Shown here piece by piece: positions 12,800 to 25,128 of a stretch of DNA of 64,000 nt. Within the stretch, counting starts at the first letter, position 1, and the number at the start of each line of letters is the position of its first letter. Where the stretch lies: positions 558,001 through 622,000 of the forward strand of contig JAZKJV010007260.1 of NCBI GenBank assembly GCA_037367405.1, written 5' to 3'. The translations under genes were made by a program, and so were the position numbers. Origin of the DNA: Ottelia alismoides (lineage: Eukaryota > Streptophyta > Magnoliopsida > Alismatales > Hydrocharitaceae). The notes below the pieces were generated by a model that was given only the letters and a program-made list of their open reading frames with translations, was not told the origin of the DNA and searched no databases.

Positions 12800-14600
12800 C
12801 ATCAAGGAGGCTCATATCCATGTGTTCGACTTTGGTAGACTTGCCATGTTAAATTCTCCACCTATTCCCAAGGTTAGTTCTGTATGTAATCCGATTTCAC
12901 CTCATGTACTACAACACCCAATATTTAAAGATGCGAAATCGAGGTTCATCAGTCTGCGACATACCCTTGGAGCTTCCACCACCACCCATTATCTACAAAA
13001 GGAAACCCATTATTCATTCTGAACATGTACATGTACCTATTTATTATTTGCACGATGGTTTGTCCCCACTACTCTAGTTTCTGATACTCCATCGGAACTC
13101 CCTTTAGCAATGTGAAGCTCAAGAAGGCAATGTCATCCCTTACCATATTTTACTTCCACTTAATGACATGCGATTTACAAATGCTCTTCGAGTGTACCAA
13201 TCACTATAGCTCCAGATGCTCCATCTGAACTCGACATGGCTCTACTGAGGCCAAAAAGAAAATAAACTATACATCCCTTGTCACAATTTGCTTCCACTAA
13301 CATTCCATCGAGTAATGACAAGTGATTCACATATGCTCTTATAGATATTATTTCTTGTGATCATCATAGTGCACTGCAGGGCCATGGTTGGCAAAAGGTA
13401 ATCAATGCGCTAACATCAAAGGGCACGTGGAATCTTATGCCATGTGCTTCGGGTGTCAAGCTTGTTGCTTGACGATGGGTCTTTGTGACCAAACAATCCC
13501 CTTATGGTTCAATTGATGTAGTGAAGGTCATAATTGTGGCAAAGGGATTCACTTATACTTATGGAGTGGACTACTTTGAGACTTTTTTCCTAGTGGCTAG
13601 GATATGATCAACTCACACTATTCTTTTAGTTTTTCTCACTAAGAATTGGTCCATCTTTCAGCTCAGTGTGACGAATGACTTTCTATACAATGACTTCAAG
13701 GAGGAGGTATACATGATGCATCCATCAAGTTACTCTGTCTAAGAGGAGCATGTGTGCCGACTCCATAAGGCTATTAATAGCCAAAGCTGAGTCCACGAGC
13801 ATGGTTTGACGGGCTATCCACTAAGATCGACTCTCTTAATTCTTACAGGATGGCATCTGATTATTTCATATTTTTTAGATGACGGCCTACTAGCATTATG
13901 ATACTGATAGTTTATGTTAATGATGTGGTGGCTAGAGGTGATGATGAAACGTGAATTCTAGAGACCAAGGCCTTCCTCCGGAAGGTGTTTGTCACAAAGG
14001 ACCTTGGTCTACTCAGTTCCTATTTGGTATCCATGTGATACGAATAGGGATTACACCTATCACAAAGCAAGTATTGTCTGGACATTCTTTCACATGCTAG
14101 CTTACTTGGATGCAGACCATCCACCATTACATCAGAGTTGTGGAAACATGCTACATCCGTCGAGCCTGAGTTTGAGTTTGTGGACATAATACAATGTAGA
14201 CTCCTAGTGGGAAAATTACTTTACCTCACCGTCACTGTGTCAGATATATTATATCTTGTGAGCAAAGCTAGTTAGCACATGTAGAGACCTCTTTACAATC
14301 ACTAATTATATGTTCTTATGATTCTTCGATATCTAAAAGAATTTCTATGGAGAGGCCTCTTCTATGGAGCCAATGGCCATATAGATGTTATTACATGTAT
14401 AGATGGGGATTATGCCGGTTCTCGTAAAGACAGATGCTCTACACGAGTTATGTTATTTTCATTGGTGGCGACCTTGTTACATGGTGAGGGAAGAAGCAGA
14501 CATTGATTTCTAGATCGAGTATAGAGGCTAAATACTGGGAGATAGCTCAATTCACTTGTGAGAATACATGTCTAGTCTCCTTTAACATCACACCTTGAGG
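12800..14600 (+). pseudogene. Decayed copia polyprotein (reverse transcriptase and RNase H)
   Basis: Read in changing frames, this gives the second half of a copia polyprotein. A linker rich in proline and serine (about 12,830-13,250) leads into the reverse transcriptase. That domain reads TWNLMPCASGVKLVA, then WVFVTKQSPYGS, AKGFTYTYGVDYFETF, SIFQLSVTNDFLYNDFKEEV and CRLHKAI (13,430-13,790). The catalytic box reads YVND near 13,915-13,930 instead of YVDD. RNase H follows as DGDYAGSRKDRCST and a frame-shifted KKQTLISRSSIEAKY (about 14,400-14,540). Stops interrupt every domain, so it cannot be active. Its wording differs from the copia element in the inverted duplication, so it is a separate lineage, probably of the Ale/Retrofit type. 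No LTR was located for it. Confidence 0.8.
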
Positions 14601-15604
14601 CATTTTTCCATAAAACCACTTTGAGGCTATAGCCTTGGTCAGTGTGCTGTAGGCGTAAGTCAAGGGGCATCGAGGCGATACCAAGGTGCTTCCTCGATTC
14701 TGCTTTGTATTTTTTGGGAAAAAAATTAACATAAAATTATTCTATGTTATACTTTCACAATGCAACATGTCTTCTTACTCGTATATCCTTACTCAAATCT
14801 AGCGCATGCTTCTCATATTTGCAAAATTTCTCACAGCATGTCGTTGTAGAAATTAATTAAGAAGTGATACTTAATCCTCTCCACTTAAAAACACGCATTT
14901 ATACTGAAAATACGCTAGTTGCTAGATTTCAATTTCATCCCCTCGTCTCATGCTTCTCCCTACAATGTGAGATCGCTGAATCATGATCAAGTTCATATAA
15001 TTGATAAAAAAAATTGCAAAAATTAAATGACCCTATTGCAAAAATTAGATGACCCTCTCTCAATCTCACCAATATTGTCATTCTTGCCACCGTAACCATC
15101 TGTGCTATCATGTGCGAGCTGATTATCCTCTACAGCCACATGCATTTATCAATCGTAGGAGAGTAAGAACGCATCGTCGGATCGTAAGGGCCCCTTCATT
15201 GTAATAGGGGATCAACCCATGAAAGAAAATTATTATAGAGGTTCTTCTTTGCACAATCTCATCCAATTTTGCAATGGTAAATGTTGACAACATGGACACC
15301 GTCAACATCATCAGAAAACACACATAAGGATGATAGTTATAGGAAGAACATTCACATGAGGGTACACTCTCATTAAGCTATTGAGCCGAGTCCGAGCCAA
15401 GATTTTGGGCTCGATAGCTTAACGAGCCGAGCCCTACTCTACTCAATAACTCAATAAGGGACTCGATAAGGAATAGCTATAATATTTATATTTATACATT
15501 TATATATAATACACACACAAGAGGAGTTTCATGCTCAACAATCAGTACATATATCTATAGTTGTAGTTGTCTACATAGGTAGTAATTAAATATGCATATT
15601 ATAC
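14601..15604. other. Intergenic stretch, no gene recognised
   Basis: No domain or LTR signature is seen. A short cluster of GAGCCGAG-type words occurs at about 15,380-15,440 and was not assignable to a family. Confidence 0.6.
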
Positions 15605-15960
15605 TAAGCTTTAGGAGTTCCATTGGTACGAATTAGATCAGTACGGAGAGGGAAAGATTGAGATGGGTCGCGGTGATCAGGGCCCTATGTTTATCCAGAA
15701 ACGGGATGATTTTCTACCATGATCGCTTATATGCTTAGAATGTTGTAGCACACATACTAGTGCTTTGAGCGATAGTTGGAACATGAAACCACATGTTCTA
15801 TGTTTCAATCCTGTAGATTATAATATTTTTTTGCGATAAATGGTGAAGTTTTTGGGTATACACCTATACAGTGCATGCCTTTTTCCTATCCAAGGGGATC
15901 TTAGTTTTTTGGATCTAAGCCCGGGAATGACCCAAGATAGATCTGAATAGCCGATCCTAC
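15605..15960 (+). pseudogene. 3' end of an L1-type LINE (zf-RVT tail and 3' region), truncated
   Basis: The first ~130 bp match the C-terminus of the L1-type ORF2 that is longer in the right arm (33,062-33,523, minus strand), including the segment that there reads SRWVVVIRALCLAR. Downstream is the same 3' region. Nothing upstream of 15,605 is LINE-like, so this is a remnant with no enzymatic domain left. Confidence 0.65.
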
Positions 15961-16308
15961 TTAATGTGGAAAAGACTTTGTTGTTGGTATTTAGTGACAA
16001 ATATCATATATGTATCGATTAGTTCTTTCATAACATTTATAGACAATGAATCCGTCTTTGATGGGATGAAAATGTATTGGAGAAAGGGACATAAAATTGC
16101 TATATCTTCTCTTTTGTGTTTTTATCTCCATTAGCTCATCATATATTATCGTGATATTTACTATATGTCGGTCAGAAAATATATGATTACAATGACATAT
16201 ACATAAATATAGTTATATATATTAAGGCTTATACCTCGACTGGCTCGCTTAAGGAAAATGCCTCATTTACCTTTAGTTTTTTTAAAACCTTATTGCGTAA
16301 TATATATA

Positions 16309-16677
16309 GGAAAAATGGAGCAGCCTCCTTGGGGAGCTGACTTGGCTCCCCCACCCCCATTTTTCCTGTTTTTTAAAATGAATATGTGGGTTTTCATCTT
16401 TATATCACTATATTATCTCATTCAAGTTTCAAGCAAAACAGAAAATCATACGACCTCCATCCAAGCAATCATTTTTTAACAATCACAGAATTGTTGAAAT
16501 TGATCCCGTATGGATAAAGGCCGTAGGAATCTCTGTTTTGCACAAAACTTGAATGATATAATATATGGATATAGTTATGAAAATTCATGGAAGCATTTGT
16601 CAAAAAAATAAAAAATTTTGAAAAATAGAGTCTGGGGAGCCAAGTTAGCTTTCCCTAGGGGCAACCCCATTTAACCC
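16309..16677. mobile_element. Foldback MITE, MULE-like family (left-arm copy)
   Basis: The 369-bp unit has long terminal inverted repeats: it starts GGAAAAATGGAGCAGCC and the reverse complement of its end reads GGGTTAAATGGGGTTGCC. Flanking 9-mers ATATATATA and ATATATAAA agree at 8 of 9 positions, consistent with a 9-bp target duplication. The internal words ACCTCCATCC and TTTTTTAAC are shared with the copies at 21,782, 22,454 and 32,125. There is no coding capacity. The insertion predates the inverted duplication because the same copy occurs in the right arm. Confidence 0.7.
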
Positions 16678-16784
16678 ATATATAAAGATAATCATTTGCA
16701 TTGTTATATTATAAACCTACATAAATCATTGGCACAATTTAACAAAGTTCGCATTGTGAAGGTATTTTTATTACACTATTACAA

Positions 16785-17180
16785 CAATAACAAAGCCTTT
16801 CCCCACAATTAAGTAGGGTTGGCTACATTGATTTTTTTGCCTCTTTTTATATATGTGTTGGCTCTTTCTCGAGTTTAGGCCTTCCTTCCTCTTTCTTATC
16901 CGGCTCAACATCCCAAATCTTGCATCTTCCAACTGGTGCATCAACCGACATCCTTTGCAAATGGTTGAACCATTTTAAGTGATTTTCTATCATTTTATCT
17001 TTTATCGGAGCAACACCAACTTTCATTATGATTGATTCTGAATTCGATCTTTTCGTGTATGGTGACAGATCCGCCTCAGCATGTTCATTTTTGCTAATGT
17101 CCTCTTCACCTGTCTACGGTTCACATGCCAACATTCTGAACCATATAGTATAGCAGGTATCATGGCACTTTGTAATAGTT
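16785..17180 (-). pseudogene. RTE-type LINE C-terminal fragment
   Basis: This matches the better-preserved right-arm copy at 31,625-32,010, in which the plus strand reads PAILYGSEC, MDMLRWICRHSR, ALIEDKMIENTLKWFDHLQR. That is the ordered end of plant RTE LINE reverse transcriptases, closing with a MEAKNQCSQSYL-like tail. Here it lies on the minus strand and is broken by stops. It is a remnant without a catalytic core. Confidence 0.6.
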
Positions 17181-17240
17181 TATTACGCTATCAGATAATA
17201 GTTTATTACGCTATCAGATAATAGTTTATTACGCTATCAT
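17175..17240. repeat. 23-bp tandem repeat, three copies
   Basis: The unit ATAGTTTATTACGCTATCAG-ATA begins at 17,175, 17,198 and 17,221, the last copy being cut short. The right arm has fewer, more diverged copies near 31,570-31,620, so the array changed length after the duplication. Confidence 0.8.
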
Positions 17241-17439
17241 AACCTTCTAAAATATAAAAAAATTATTCTATGTTCAGTCATATTTGGTATCATTTTAATG
17301 TTTTCCGTCCTATTTAGAATCTACTTGTCAAGTTACTAATTTTATTGATTTCAAAACTCCTCGTCATTATAAAAAGAGATGGTTGCAGTTCTCCAATGTA
17401 ATATGATATTAAGGTCATACAAAATGTAGCCAATTATAC

Positions 17440-19790
17440 TGAGTGATGTGGCTTGGAGTTGGTCGACATAGAGCTTATTCTTATTCATTGTAAACGTATC
17501 AAATGGTATACTCATTCAATGTTATTATCTATTATCAATGGAGCCATGTACTTTTTATTATTTATTGATGATTGCAGTAGAATGATGTGGGAATTACTTC
17601 TTGAAAGAAAAGTCAAAAGTCTAATATACTTTTATCAAGTTTAAAGCTTTTATTGAAAAGCAAAGTGGAAGAAAAATAAAAATCTTTCACTCAGATCATG
17701 GAGGAGAATTTACATCCAAAGAATTCCAAGACTTCTACATAACTCAAGGAATCAAGAAGGGGCTAACAACAAGATATACTCCTCAACAAAATAGAGTAAC
17801 TGAAGGAAGAAATCGAAAAATAGTTGAGATGTTAAGAAGCATACTAAAAGAAAAGGGTCCTCCTAACAAACTGTGGACAAAGGCAGTAAATATTGTTGTT
17901 TATATATTGAATAGATCTCCTACCAAAGTAGTGTTGGATAGAACACCTTACAAAGCCTGGTATGAAAGGAAGGCCAATGTTAGTTATTTCAAAATATTTG
18001 ATTGTATTGCATATGCTCACATTTCATCTCAAGTTAGACAAGAAAAGTTTGGAAAACTAATTATATCAAGAGATATCATCTTTGATGAAATATCTTCATG
18101 GAAATGAGATTATTCTTCAGTACCACAAAAGCAAGCTGCAACTGAAGAAGATAATCCAAATGATGAAGATATTTTCCTTTCAATTCAAAGACCAATTGGG
18201 CCGAATGTATCTAATTCAGAACATCCACAATAAAAGGTACAATCTCTTGACGAAACTAATACATCATCTTCTGCTATTACTTTATTTGCTTATGAGCAAC
18301 AGAAATTTGAAGATGTTGTTAAAGAAGAAGTATAGATTCAAGCAATGAATGAAGAGTTTGCAATCATTAATAAAAATCACAATTGGGAGCTCGTGGACCA
18401 ATTTAATGATAAAGATGTCATTGGTATTAAATAGATTTATAAAATCAAATATGAAGATAGCTCCATTCACAAGCATAAATCTCGATTGGTTGCTAAAGTC
18501 TATTCGCAACAGCTAGGTATTGATTATAATGAAAATTTTACGCATGTTGCTCGTATGGAGACAATTAGAACTTTGCTTGCACTTGCTGCTCAAAAGAAGT
18601 TTCCAGTTTATCAATTTGATGTTAAGTCAACATTTCTTCACGGAGATCTTGAAGAAGAGGTTTATGTTGAACAACCTCAAGGATATATCTCCAAAGACAA
18701 TAAAGAAAGTGTCTATCGTCTGCATAAAGCCTTATATGGCTTAAAGCAAGCACCAAGAGCTTGGAATAATAAAATTGATGGATATTTCCGTGATAATGGA
18801 TTTCTAAGAAGTCCTAGTGAGTCATCTCTTTATGTGAAGAAAGAAGGTACACAGAATTTCCCTATCGTATGTCTTTATGTTGATGATCTTATATATACAA
18901 GAAATTCCTTCAAAATGATTGAAAAATTTAAAGAAGCAATGATGAAAGAATATGAAATGATAGATCTCGGTCTTATGAGATACTTTCTTGGTATTCAAGT
19001 TCAACAAAAGAAGGTGAAATATTCATCTTAAGAAAAATATATTTATGATCTTTTTAAGAAATTTAATATGTCAGATTGCGATGCAGAAGCAACACCTATG
19101 CCTCATAATCCAAAACTTTCTACCAATGATGAGACTCAAGAAGCTGATGGTTCTCTTTTTAGAAGTATTGTAGGATCCTTATTATATTTAACTAATACAA
19201 GGCCATATATAGTATATGCAATCAGTGTTGTATCAAGATTTATGAGTAAGCCAAGCAAGCTTCATTATACAGGCGTAAAAAGGATTCTTCTTATGTTCAA
19301 GGTACCAAGAATTTTGGAATTAAATATACTTCAGAATAAGATACCTCTCTTAAAGGATATTCATATAGCAATTGGAACGGATCTATAGATGATAGAAAAA
19401 GTAAATCAGGTTATTTATTTTGCATGAGATCTAAAGTCATATCTTGGAGTTCTAAGAAGCAAAAGACAATAGCCCTTTCCTCCGCTGAAGCCAGATATAT
19501 TTCTGTTACAAGTATATCATGTGAAGCTGTGTGGCTGAGAAGACTTCTTCATTATATTGAAGAAGATAATGTTCTTCTAATAAGTATATTATGCAACAAC
19601 ATGTCAACTATTGTTATGACAAAGAATCCAGTCTTTCATGGAAGAATAAAACATATTGAACTTCGTCATCATTATGTATGAGAGGTAGTGGAGAATGGAG
19701 ACATCAAGATAGAGTTCATAGAAGATCAACTTTCAGATATTTTTACAAAGTCATTTCCAACAGAAAAGTTCTAATAATTTAGGAGGATAA
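17440..19790 (+). pseudogene. 5'-truncated copia polyprotein (integrase, reverse transcriptase, RNase H)
   Basis: The polyprotein starts inside integrase with YFLLFIDDCSRMMWE (about 17,550). It continues through FHSDHGGEFTSKEFQ, RYTPQQNRVTEGRNR and the integrase C-terminal segment ending near 18,107. The reverse transcriptase has a continuous 181-codon frame at 18,486-19,031 with VYQFDVKSTFLHGDLEEEVY and the catalytic CLYVDDLIYT. A frame break is followed by GSLFRSIVGSLLYLTNTRP, and RNase H reads KKQKTIALSSAEARY (about 19,460-19,500). The wording fits the Tork group of plant copia elements. Stops at about 18,107, 18,433, 19,029 and later, together with the missing gag and protease, make it inactive. 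A purine-rich tract (TAGGAGGATAA) precedes the LTR at 19,791. Confidence 0.85.
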
Positions 19791-20336
19791 TGCAAATTAC
19801 AAATTAAGAGATGGTATTGAAAATATAATTTGTAACTTGCCTATGATGTGTTATTGCAATGGGCTCTTATATACATGGATCTACAATCCACCATCCATAT
19901 AAAGACATGTATGCATATATTCTTCACCAACATATAGAGAAGTTTAATGAATATATGCACTTGAAAGAATATTCTAGAAAAGAGAGAGGTGGAGAAAATA
20001 TATAGATATTTCTCCACCCCCCACCAAAATATCTAGATATTTTTACCTAAAGTATGAGCATGGAAGATGATTCTAGATCCCTCTATCAAAATATCTCTAC
20101 CATCTTGTATGATATATAAATATCATCCAAGAGATCTTCATTTCACACAACAACAACAAGAAGAAGGTCACTACTACCACAAGAGTCTCTCAAGAGTCCT
20201 CCTCCTTCCAAGTTTTGTAAGTCTTTCTTACTTTGTTGTAAAAATTGTGAGTTCTCTTCTTGTAAAAGTCCAAGTCTTTATTGCAAGTTATATTTTAAAT
20301 GAAAAGAAGTTCTTGAGTTGTCATCTACCTTTTGCA
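19791..20336 (+). mobile_element. 3' LTR of the left-arm copia element
   Basis: It starts TGCAAATTAC after the polypurine-like AGGAGGATAA and ends CTTTTGCA, giving matching TGCAAA...TTTGCA ends. It is 546 bp long. Inside are a TATA-like region near 20,110 (GATATATAAATATC) and a TTCACACAACAACAAC start-region phrase. The equivalent LTR in the right arm (28,403-28,938) is 536 bp. No 5' LTR was found, so the internal region was truncated before the duplication. Confidence 0.75.
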
Positions 20337-21781
20337 TTGTACTGTGTTGGCTAGAATTAAGGGATGGGTTGGGCAGAGATGTGGCTTGTAGTATGTTGTT
20401 CATCAATTTCACAAATTACCTAAACATCTAGTTGTGATTTGACAACTCAGTAGCTACATATTTTCATAGTGACATATTCTCATAATGGCAATACATGTAG
20501 TTGTAGATGTGAACTATACCTCACGTTGCATGAGATTTTTGACAATGTATTTATAGATATTTTTATAGTTATATTGTGTTTGAAGATTGATTTTTGTATC
20601 GCAAGTCCTGTTATAACTCCCTATTTATTGTTGCCGAACTGTTACTCCAAGGCAGAGCCCCCTCCCTGCTAATAGCCTAAATCTCATGATGATATAATGT
20701 GTGTTGTTGTGGAAAGACGTCAATTTTGTTACCTACTTCACACGGCGCCGACGGTCTTGCTCCGAGTTAGGTTTTTTTATAGTGTAGACAGAAAAAGTGT
20801 CTTTTGTTGATATATAGTTTTAGCATCTGAAAACTTTTTGTGGGAGAGGGGGGTCTTGTTTCTGTGAATTCGGACCGGACCTATTATACCGGTTTGTTAA
20901 ATGGTGAAATCTACTTTTCTCTTTAAAAAAGTATAACAAAAGAATGGATAAAAAGCAATAGTTATAGAGGATCTCGTCACCAAATGGAGATCCATTTTGT
21001 CTAGATCTTGGACTGGAATAGCATGAACTGCAGAGATCAAACTGCAAAAGCCTCAAGACCTTAATAAAACATGGTGGGAAGAAAAGAGACAAGTCGTATC
21101 TGATCGAAGCTGTGATCTTGTAGGCAAGGAAACAAAAAAGCGTACCATGGCTATATCTAGTTAGACCATGGGTGGTAGAAAGCAGATATCTTGGGGGGGA
21201 AAACCGTGGAGAGAAGAGGCGGGATTTTTTCTTCAATTTAAGAGAGGAGTAGTCGCATCTGCCGCCCCCTGGAGGAGAGGAGTAGGCGCACTTTCCGCCC
21301 CCTGGAGGAGAAGGGCGGGCTCATCTGCCGCCCCCTGGAGGAGAGGAGTAGGCGCATCTACCACCCCCTGGAGGAGAAGAGCAGACACGTCTGCTGCCCT
21401 GCTGGAGGAGAAGAGTAGGTGCCGTAGGGTTTCCAAGAATGCTCCAATGTCACGACCTTAGGACTTTAGGGCACCTTATTTTTACCCAAACAGGGAGAGA
21501 GAGAGGGTGAAGTTAATCGAGATTGACTGCTGCAATACCAATCGCATGCGTGTGAGAAACGGCGCATGGGAGAACTCTCTCTCCACTATTTTCTGTCTCC
21601 CTTCTTTCTGTGTTTGGGTCTCCCTTCTTTCTGTGTTTGGAATATTTCATTACCCAATTCATATATAATGATGTCGTCAGTTACTACTTTTTACCTTTAT
21701 CTAAATCAAATAGTAATCATTTTTTAACCTTCTCTACAAAATTTGATATATTGTGTTTATCGATGTCGTGCAATTGAATTA
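20337..21781. other. Non-coding stretch between left arm and first MITE
   Basis: No gene is recognised. The stretch holds the 33-bp minisatellite at 21,255-21,420. The minus-strand frame at 20,820-21,236 has no recognisable domain. The word TCTCCCTTCTTTCTGTGTTTGG occurs in two adjacent copies near 21,595-21,640. Confidence 0.6.
21255..21420. repeat. 33-bp GC-rich minisatellite, five copies
   Basis: Five consecutive units begin near 21,255, 21,288, 21,321, 21,354 and 21,387, each containing CCCCCTGGAGGAGA except the last. Because the period is a multiple of three it stays open on both strands, encoding 11-residue repeats with the word PWRRG on the plus strand. That openness is a by-product of the period, not evidence of a gene. 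Confidence 0.85.
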
Positions 21782-22159
21782 GAGATTAACGGGGTTGCCT
21801 CAACATGGTTGCTCCTGTGCTATTTTCAGCATTTTTTTTATTTTTTTGAAAAATATCACCATTTATATTCATCCCTATATCCCTCCTATATGTCATTTAA
21901 ATTTCGTCAGAAACATAGACTCCTATGGCATACATTTAGATGGTATCGATTTAAAAAATCATGTTACCATTAAACAATGACTGTCTGGATGGAGGTCGTA
22001 GGAGTCTCTGTTTCTGACGAAATTCGAATGACATATACTAGGAGGAATATAGGTATGAATATACATGGCGATATTTTTCGAAAAAAAATAAAAAAAACAC
22101 CGAAAATGGCGCGTGAGCAGCCATGTTGGCTGCCTCAAGGGAGCAGCCCCATTAATCTC
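21782..22159. mobile_element. Foldback MITE of MULE type with 9-bp target duplication
   Basis: The 378-bp element starts GAGATTAACGGGGTTGCC and the reverse complement of its end reads GAGATTAATGGGGCTGC. The flanking 9-mers are identical: ATTGAATTA at 21,773-21,781 and at 22,160-22,168. This is the Mutator-type signature in a non-repetitive context, so it is the best-supported member of the family. The inverted repeats cover most of the element (for example TTTCTGACGAAATT occurs in both halves). There is no coding capacity. Movement would need a MULE transposase encoded elsewhere. Confidence 0.9.
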
Positions 22160-22168
22160 ATTGAATTA

Positions 22169-22394
22169 ATATTATTAAAATTTTAGATTAGACTCTTCCT
22201 TTCTAATAAAAATAAATTTTATTTACTCTCATAGTAGCACAATATTAGCCTATTTTAATGAAAAATATTCATTGTTATAATTAAGCTTGGACTGATATAA
22301 AAATATAAACCAAACAAAAATTTTTGTAATGATCTTCCCATGTTCATATCAATTACTGATGTAAAGCCACGGTAATATAATGTTCGTTTGTAAT
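22169..22394. other. AT-rich spacer
   Basis: This spacer is short, AT-rich and non-coding, with no recognised element. It leads into the TA-rich microsatellite. Confidence 0.6.
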
Positions 22395-22453
22395 AATATA
22401 GTATATATATACACTATATATACTATATATATAGTATACTATATATACTATAT
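22395..22453. repeat. TA-rich microsatellite, left piece
   Basis: This is a run of TATACTA/TATAGTA-type words. It appears to be the left end of one long microsatellite that continues at 22,842-22,875 and 25,412-25,925 and has been split by two MULE-family insertions. Confidence 0.85.
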
Positions 22454-22841
22454 GGGTAAAATGGGGCTGCCCCCAGGGAGTAGCCAACTTGGCTACTCCC
22501 ACCCCTATTTTTCCCTCATTTTTTTATTTTTTTGAAAAATAAAAATTTGTATATTCATCATTATATCCCTCTCACATTTTATTAAAATTTCGTCAGAAAC
22601 AGAGACTCCTAAGCCCTCCATCCAGACGTCATTTTTTTAACGGTCGCAGGATTTTTTAAATCGACCAAGTTTGGATGGAGGCCATAGGAGTCTCTGTTTC
22701 TGACGAAATTTTAATAGAATGTGAGAGGGATATAATGATGAATATACAAATTTTTATTTTTCAAAAAAATAAAAAATGAGGGAAAAATAGGGGTGGGAGT
22801 AGCCAAGTTGGCTACTCCCTGGGGGCAGCCCCATTTACCTC
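22454..22841. mobile_element. Foldback MITE of MULE type in the TA microsatellite
   Basis: This 388-bp element is almost a complete palindrome. It starts GGGTAAAATGGGGCTGCCCC, and its end reverse-complements to GAGGTAAATGGGGCTGCCCC. Inside each arm lies a smaller palindrome, AGTAGCCAACTTGGCTACT. The flanking 9-mers are identical: ATACTATAT at 22,445-22,453 and 22,842-22,850. Because the flanks are microsatellite, the target duplication alone is weak, but it agrees with the copy at 21,782 in unique sequence. It is the most intact of the four copies, so probably the youngest. Confidence 0.88.
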
Positions 22842-24070
22842 ATACTATATATACTATACTATACTATAATATAATATGAGGAAAGGGAAGCTGCTCCTGG
22901 CAGCAGCCAACATAGCTGCTCCACTGATCTCAACCGTCCATCACAGTTCACGTCAACCGTCCGATCGAAAGAGCCAATTGCCCCTCTCTCTCCGCACACC
23001 CATCCCTAATCGCGCTCTCCCTCCCCCTCGCCAGCTCGCGCAGTCCCTTTCACCTCCACCGCCCGGCCTCCTCCCCCTCGCCTCCACCGCTCGACCTTCT
23101 CCCTCTCTCGACTCCACCACCTAGCCTCCTCCCTATCTCACCTGACCATCGCAACAACTCCCTCCCCGTTCGTGCTGAAGACCCTGTCCAAGCGCAACTC
23201 ACGCTCCCCGTACTCACCATCCGTCGCCGCCCCCTCCCCTTCCTATGGATGGCTTCTCTGTTCTTGAGTTCTTATAATCTGGCATGGATGCTTCCTCTCA
23301 GACAAATCCAGATGGTGGTTTTATCGGAGACTTCAATCAAGCATACAGTTCTTTGTCTTGCAGAAAGGTTGCTCTGTTGTGGAAGATGGAATCTCTTCTC
23401 TCATTCCAGGACTTCATTCAACTGTAGGTTATAACGAACACGATGCTAACTCAGAGAGGGTGAAGTCCTCCACCCATGGGTCTGGATTTATGTTCATCAA
23501 ATGGTTCATTTCAGTTCTGAAGATCGAAGCAGCATAGTTCTTCCTCTGGTGCTCTCATTCAAGCGTGGATGAAGAATCAATAGATCTGAAAAATAAATCT
23601 AGAATTACTGGGAAATTAGATAGCCTTCTTGGTCAAATGCATCTATTGTATATGGAATTGTGGGAATTTTAATTCTATATGTCAACATTGTAGGATTGTG
23701 TCAAATAATATATTCTCAGTATCTAATTGTTCCCCATTTTGGATCAATGCTCTATTATATATGTTGGCCTCTTGTAAAGTTTGTTGATGTGATTGTTCTG
23801 ACTAACTGTTGCAAAGATTGTGATTGTTCGAACTAACCGTTGTAAAATTGGGTTTATTGATTGAACATATTGTAAAGTTTCATCTACGTGTTGTAGAAGA
23901 CAATTGTTGATGTGATTGATGTAGCCGAATAGATTGTGTGCATGGAATTTAGATTAATATATATTGTTTCATGGAGTAGCAGCAGCTACCATCGATTCAC
24001 GGTTCATGTGTGGTTCCATGTATCCCCATCAATGAACATCAGTGATTAGGAATTCCTTGATCGATTGCAG

Positions 24071-24181
24071 GCTGTGAATGAGCTGAAAGTAAAATGCATG
24101 TCTACTCAGATTCTTATGAAGCTGGGAGAGATGATGAAGGGGACGACTTGTGAGGAGATAATGAATATGTTCTACGTTTAA
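24071..24181 (+). pseudogene. SKP1-like gene fragment inside the MULE
   Basis: Directly after a splice-acceptor-like GATCGATTGCAG, 36 open codons read AVNELKVKCMS... and ...LGEMMKGTTCEEIMNMF, followed by a stop. The pattern A-x-N-x-L-x-V-K then M-x-K-G-x-T-x-E-E-I-x-x-x-F is that of the C-terminal helices of plant SKP1 proteins. SKP1 links F-box proteins to cullin in SCF ubiquitin ligases. The N-terminal two thirds and the acidic tail are missing, so it cannot be functional. The identity rests on about 15 aligned positions read by eye. Chance similarity remains possible. Confidence 0.4.
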
Positions 24182-25128
24182 AATGACTGCAAGAGCGCAA
24201 GAAGGGGATAATGTTCATTTTTCTTTGCAAGAGAACAAGAAGGAGATATGTTCTTCATTTGAGATGATAATTAATACTCCTCTATTTTTGCAAGGATCGG
24301 ATAAAGCAATAAATACTATATAATGTAGAGAAGTACATTCAATTCAAGCAGCTTCGTAATTCCTTGCAGTGAAACACAATAATGTGCAATCTAAAGAAAT
24401 AACCACTCAACACTTTATCCATATTGGTTTACACCATGCTCCACGAACAACTGTAGCACATCATTGGCAACATTTATCTGCTATGAGCCATATTCTCCAA
24501 GGCTATTGTAGCTAATTCTGAGTGATTTGTGTGTCGTTTTAATTTCTAGTTGATATGGTCGTAAATTTATGTTTTATATTTAATCTAGCGTACACCACAC
24601 CAACACAAATACATTGATGGAAAAGCCTGATGTTCAGCAATTAAACATGAAAAGTCAAACTGTAATAGGTCGAATAGAATATATATTTTAAACTTAGATC
24701 CTATGAATGACTGGATGTTTCCCGATAAAGTAGTTGCATTAATACATCGGGGTGAACAATTAGAAAGCAATGTTGTTGGAATCTAATTGGAGCACTCAAG
24801 TTGTAGAAACTGATCATTGATTCACTCTACAATTACAAAAAATGGAGCACTGATGTAGATGAGCATGGAAATATTCCTCTTGATGGATTGTTCTAGTTTG
24901 TATGACTGATTGGAATTGTCCTTATTAGAGTCTGTAACTGATGAGCATGGAAATTCCTCCTGATTCACTCCACATTTTTTACTTATTGGAGGGGCGCAGG
25001 GGGAGAGTGTGCTGGGAGGTGGAGCTCTTGTGCATACGGGGAGAGTGCACACAGGAAGTTGGCGGCGCCTGAGGTCTTCTGTGTCACAAACGGGGAGGGG
25101 GCTACTACTATGGTCGGGTGAGATGGGA

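Larger units (their letters stand above)
15605..20336 (+). repeat. Left arm of a ~4.7-kb inverted duplication
   Basis: The arm is matched, as reverse complement, by 28,403-33,199. Both contain the same elements in the same order: LINE ORF2 end, foldback MITE, opposite-strand LINE 3' end, 5'-truncated copia, copia 3' LTR. They share the same internal junctions. By eye the arms are roughly 85-90% identical. Homology begins at 15,605 within the last ~130 bp of L1 coding sequence, while the right arm continues into more L1. It stops at the copia LTR end on the other side. Shared junctions argue for one duplication event rather than separate insertions. Confidence 0.85.

Noticed and set aside
21168..21461. 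Repeat-rich frames on both strands over the 33-bp minisatellite
   Set aside because: A period divisible by three keeps all phases open. No start context or homology supports a protein.
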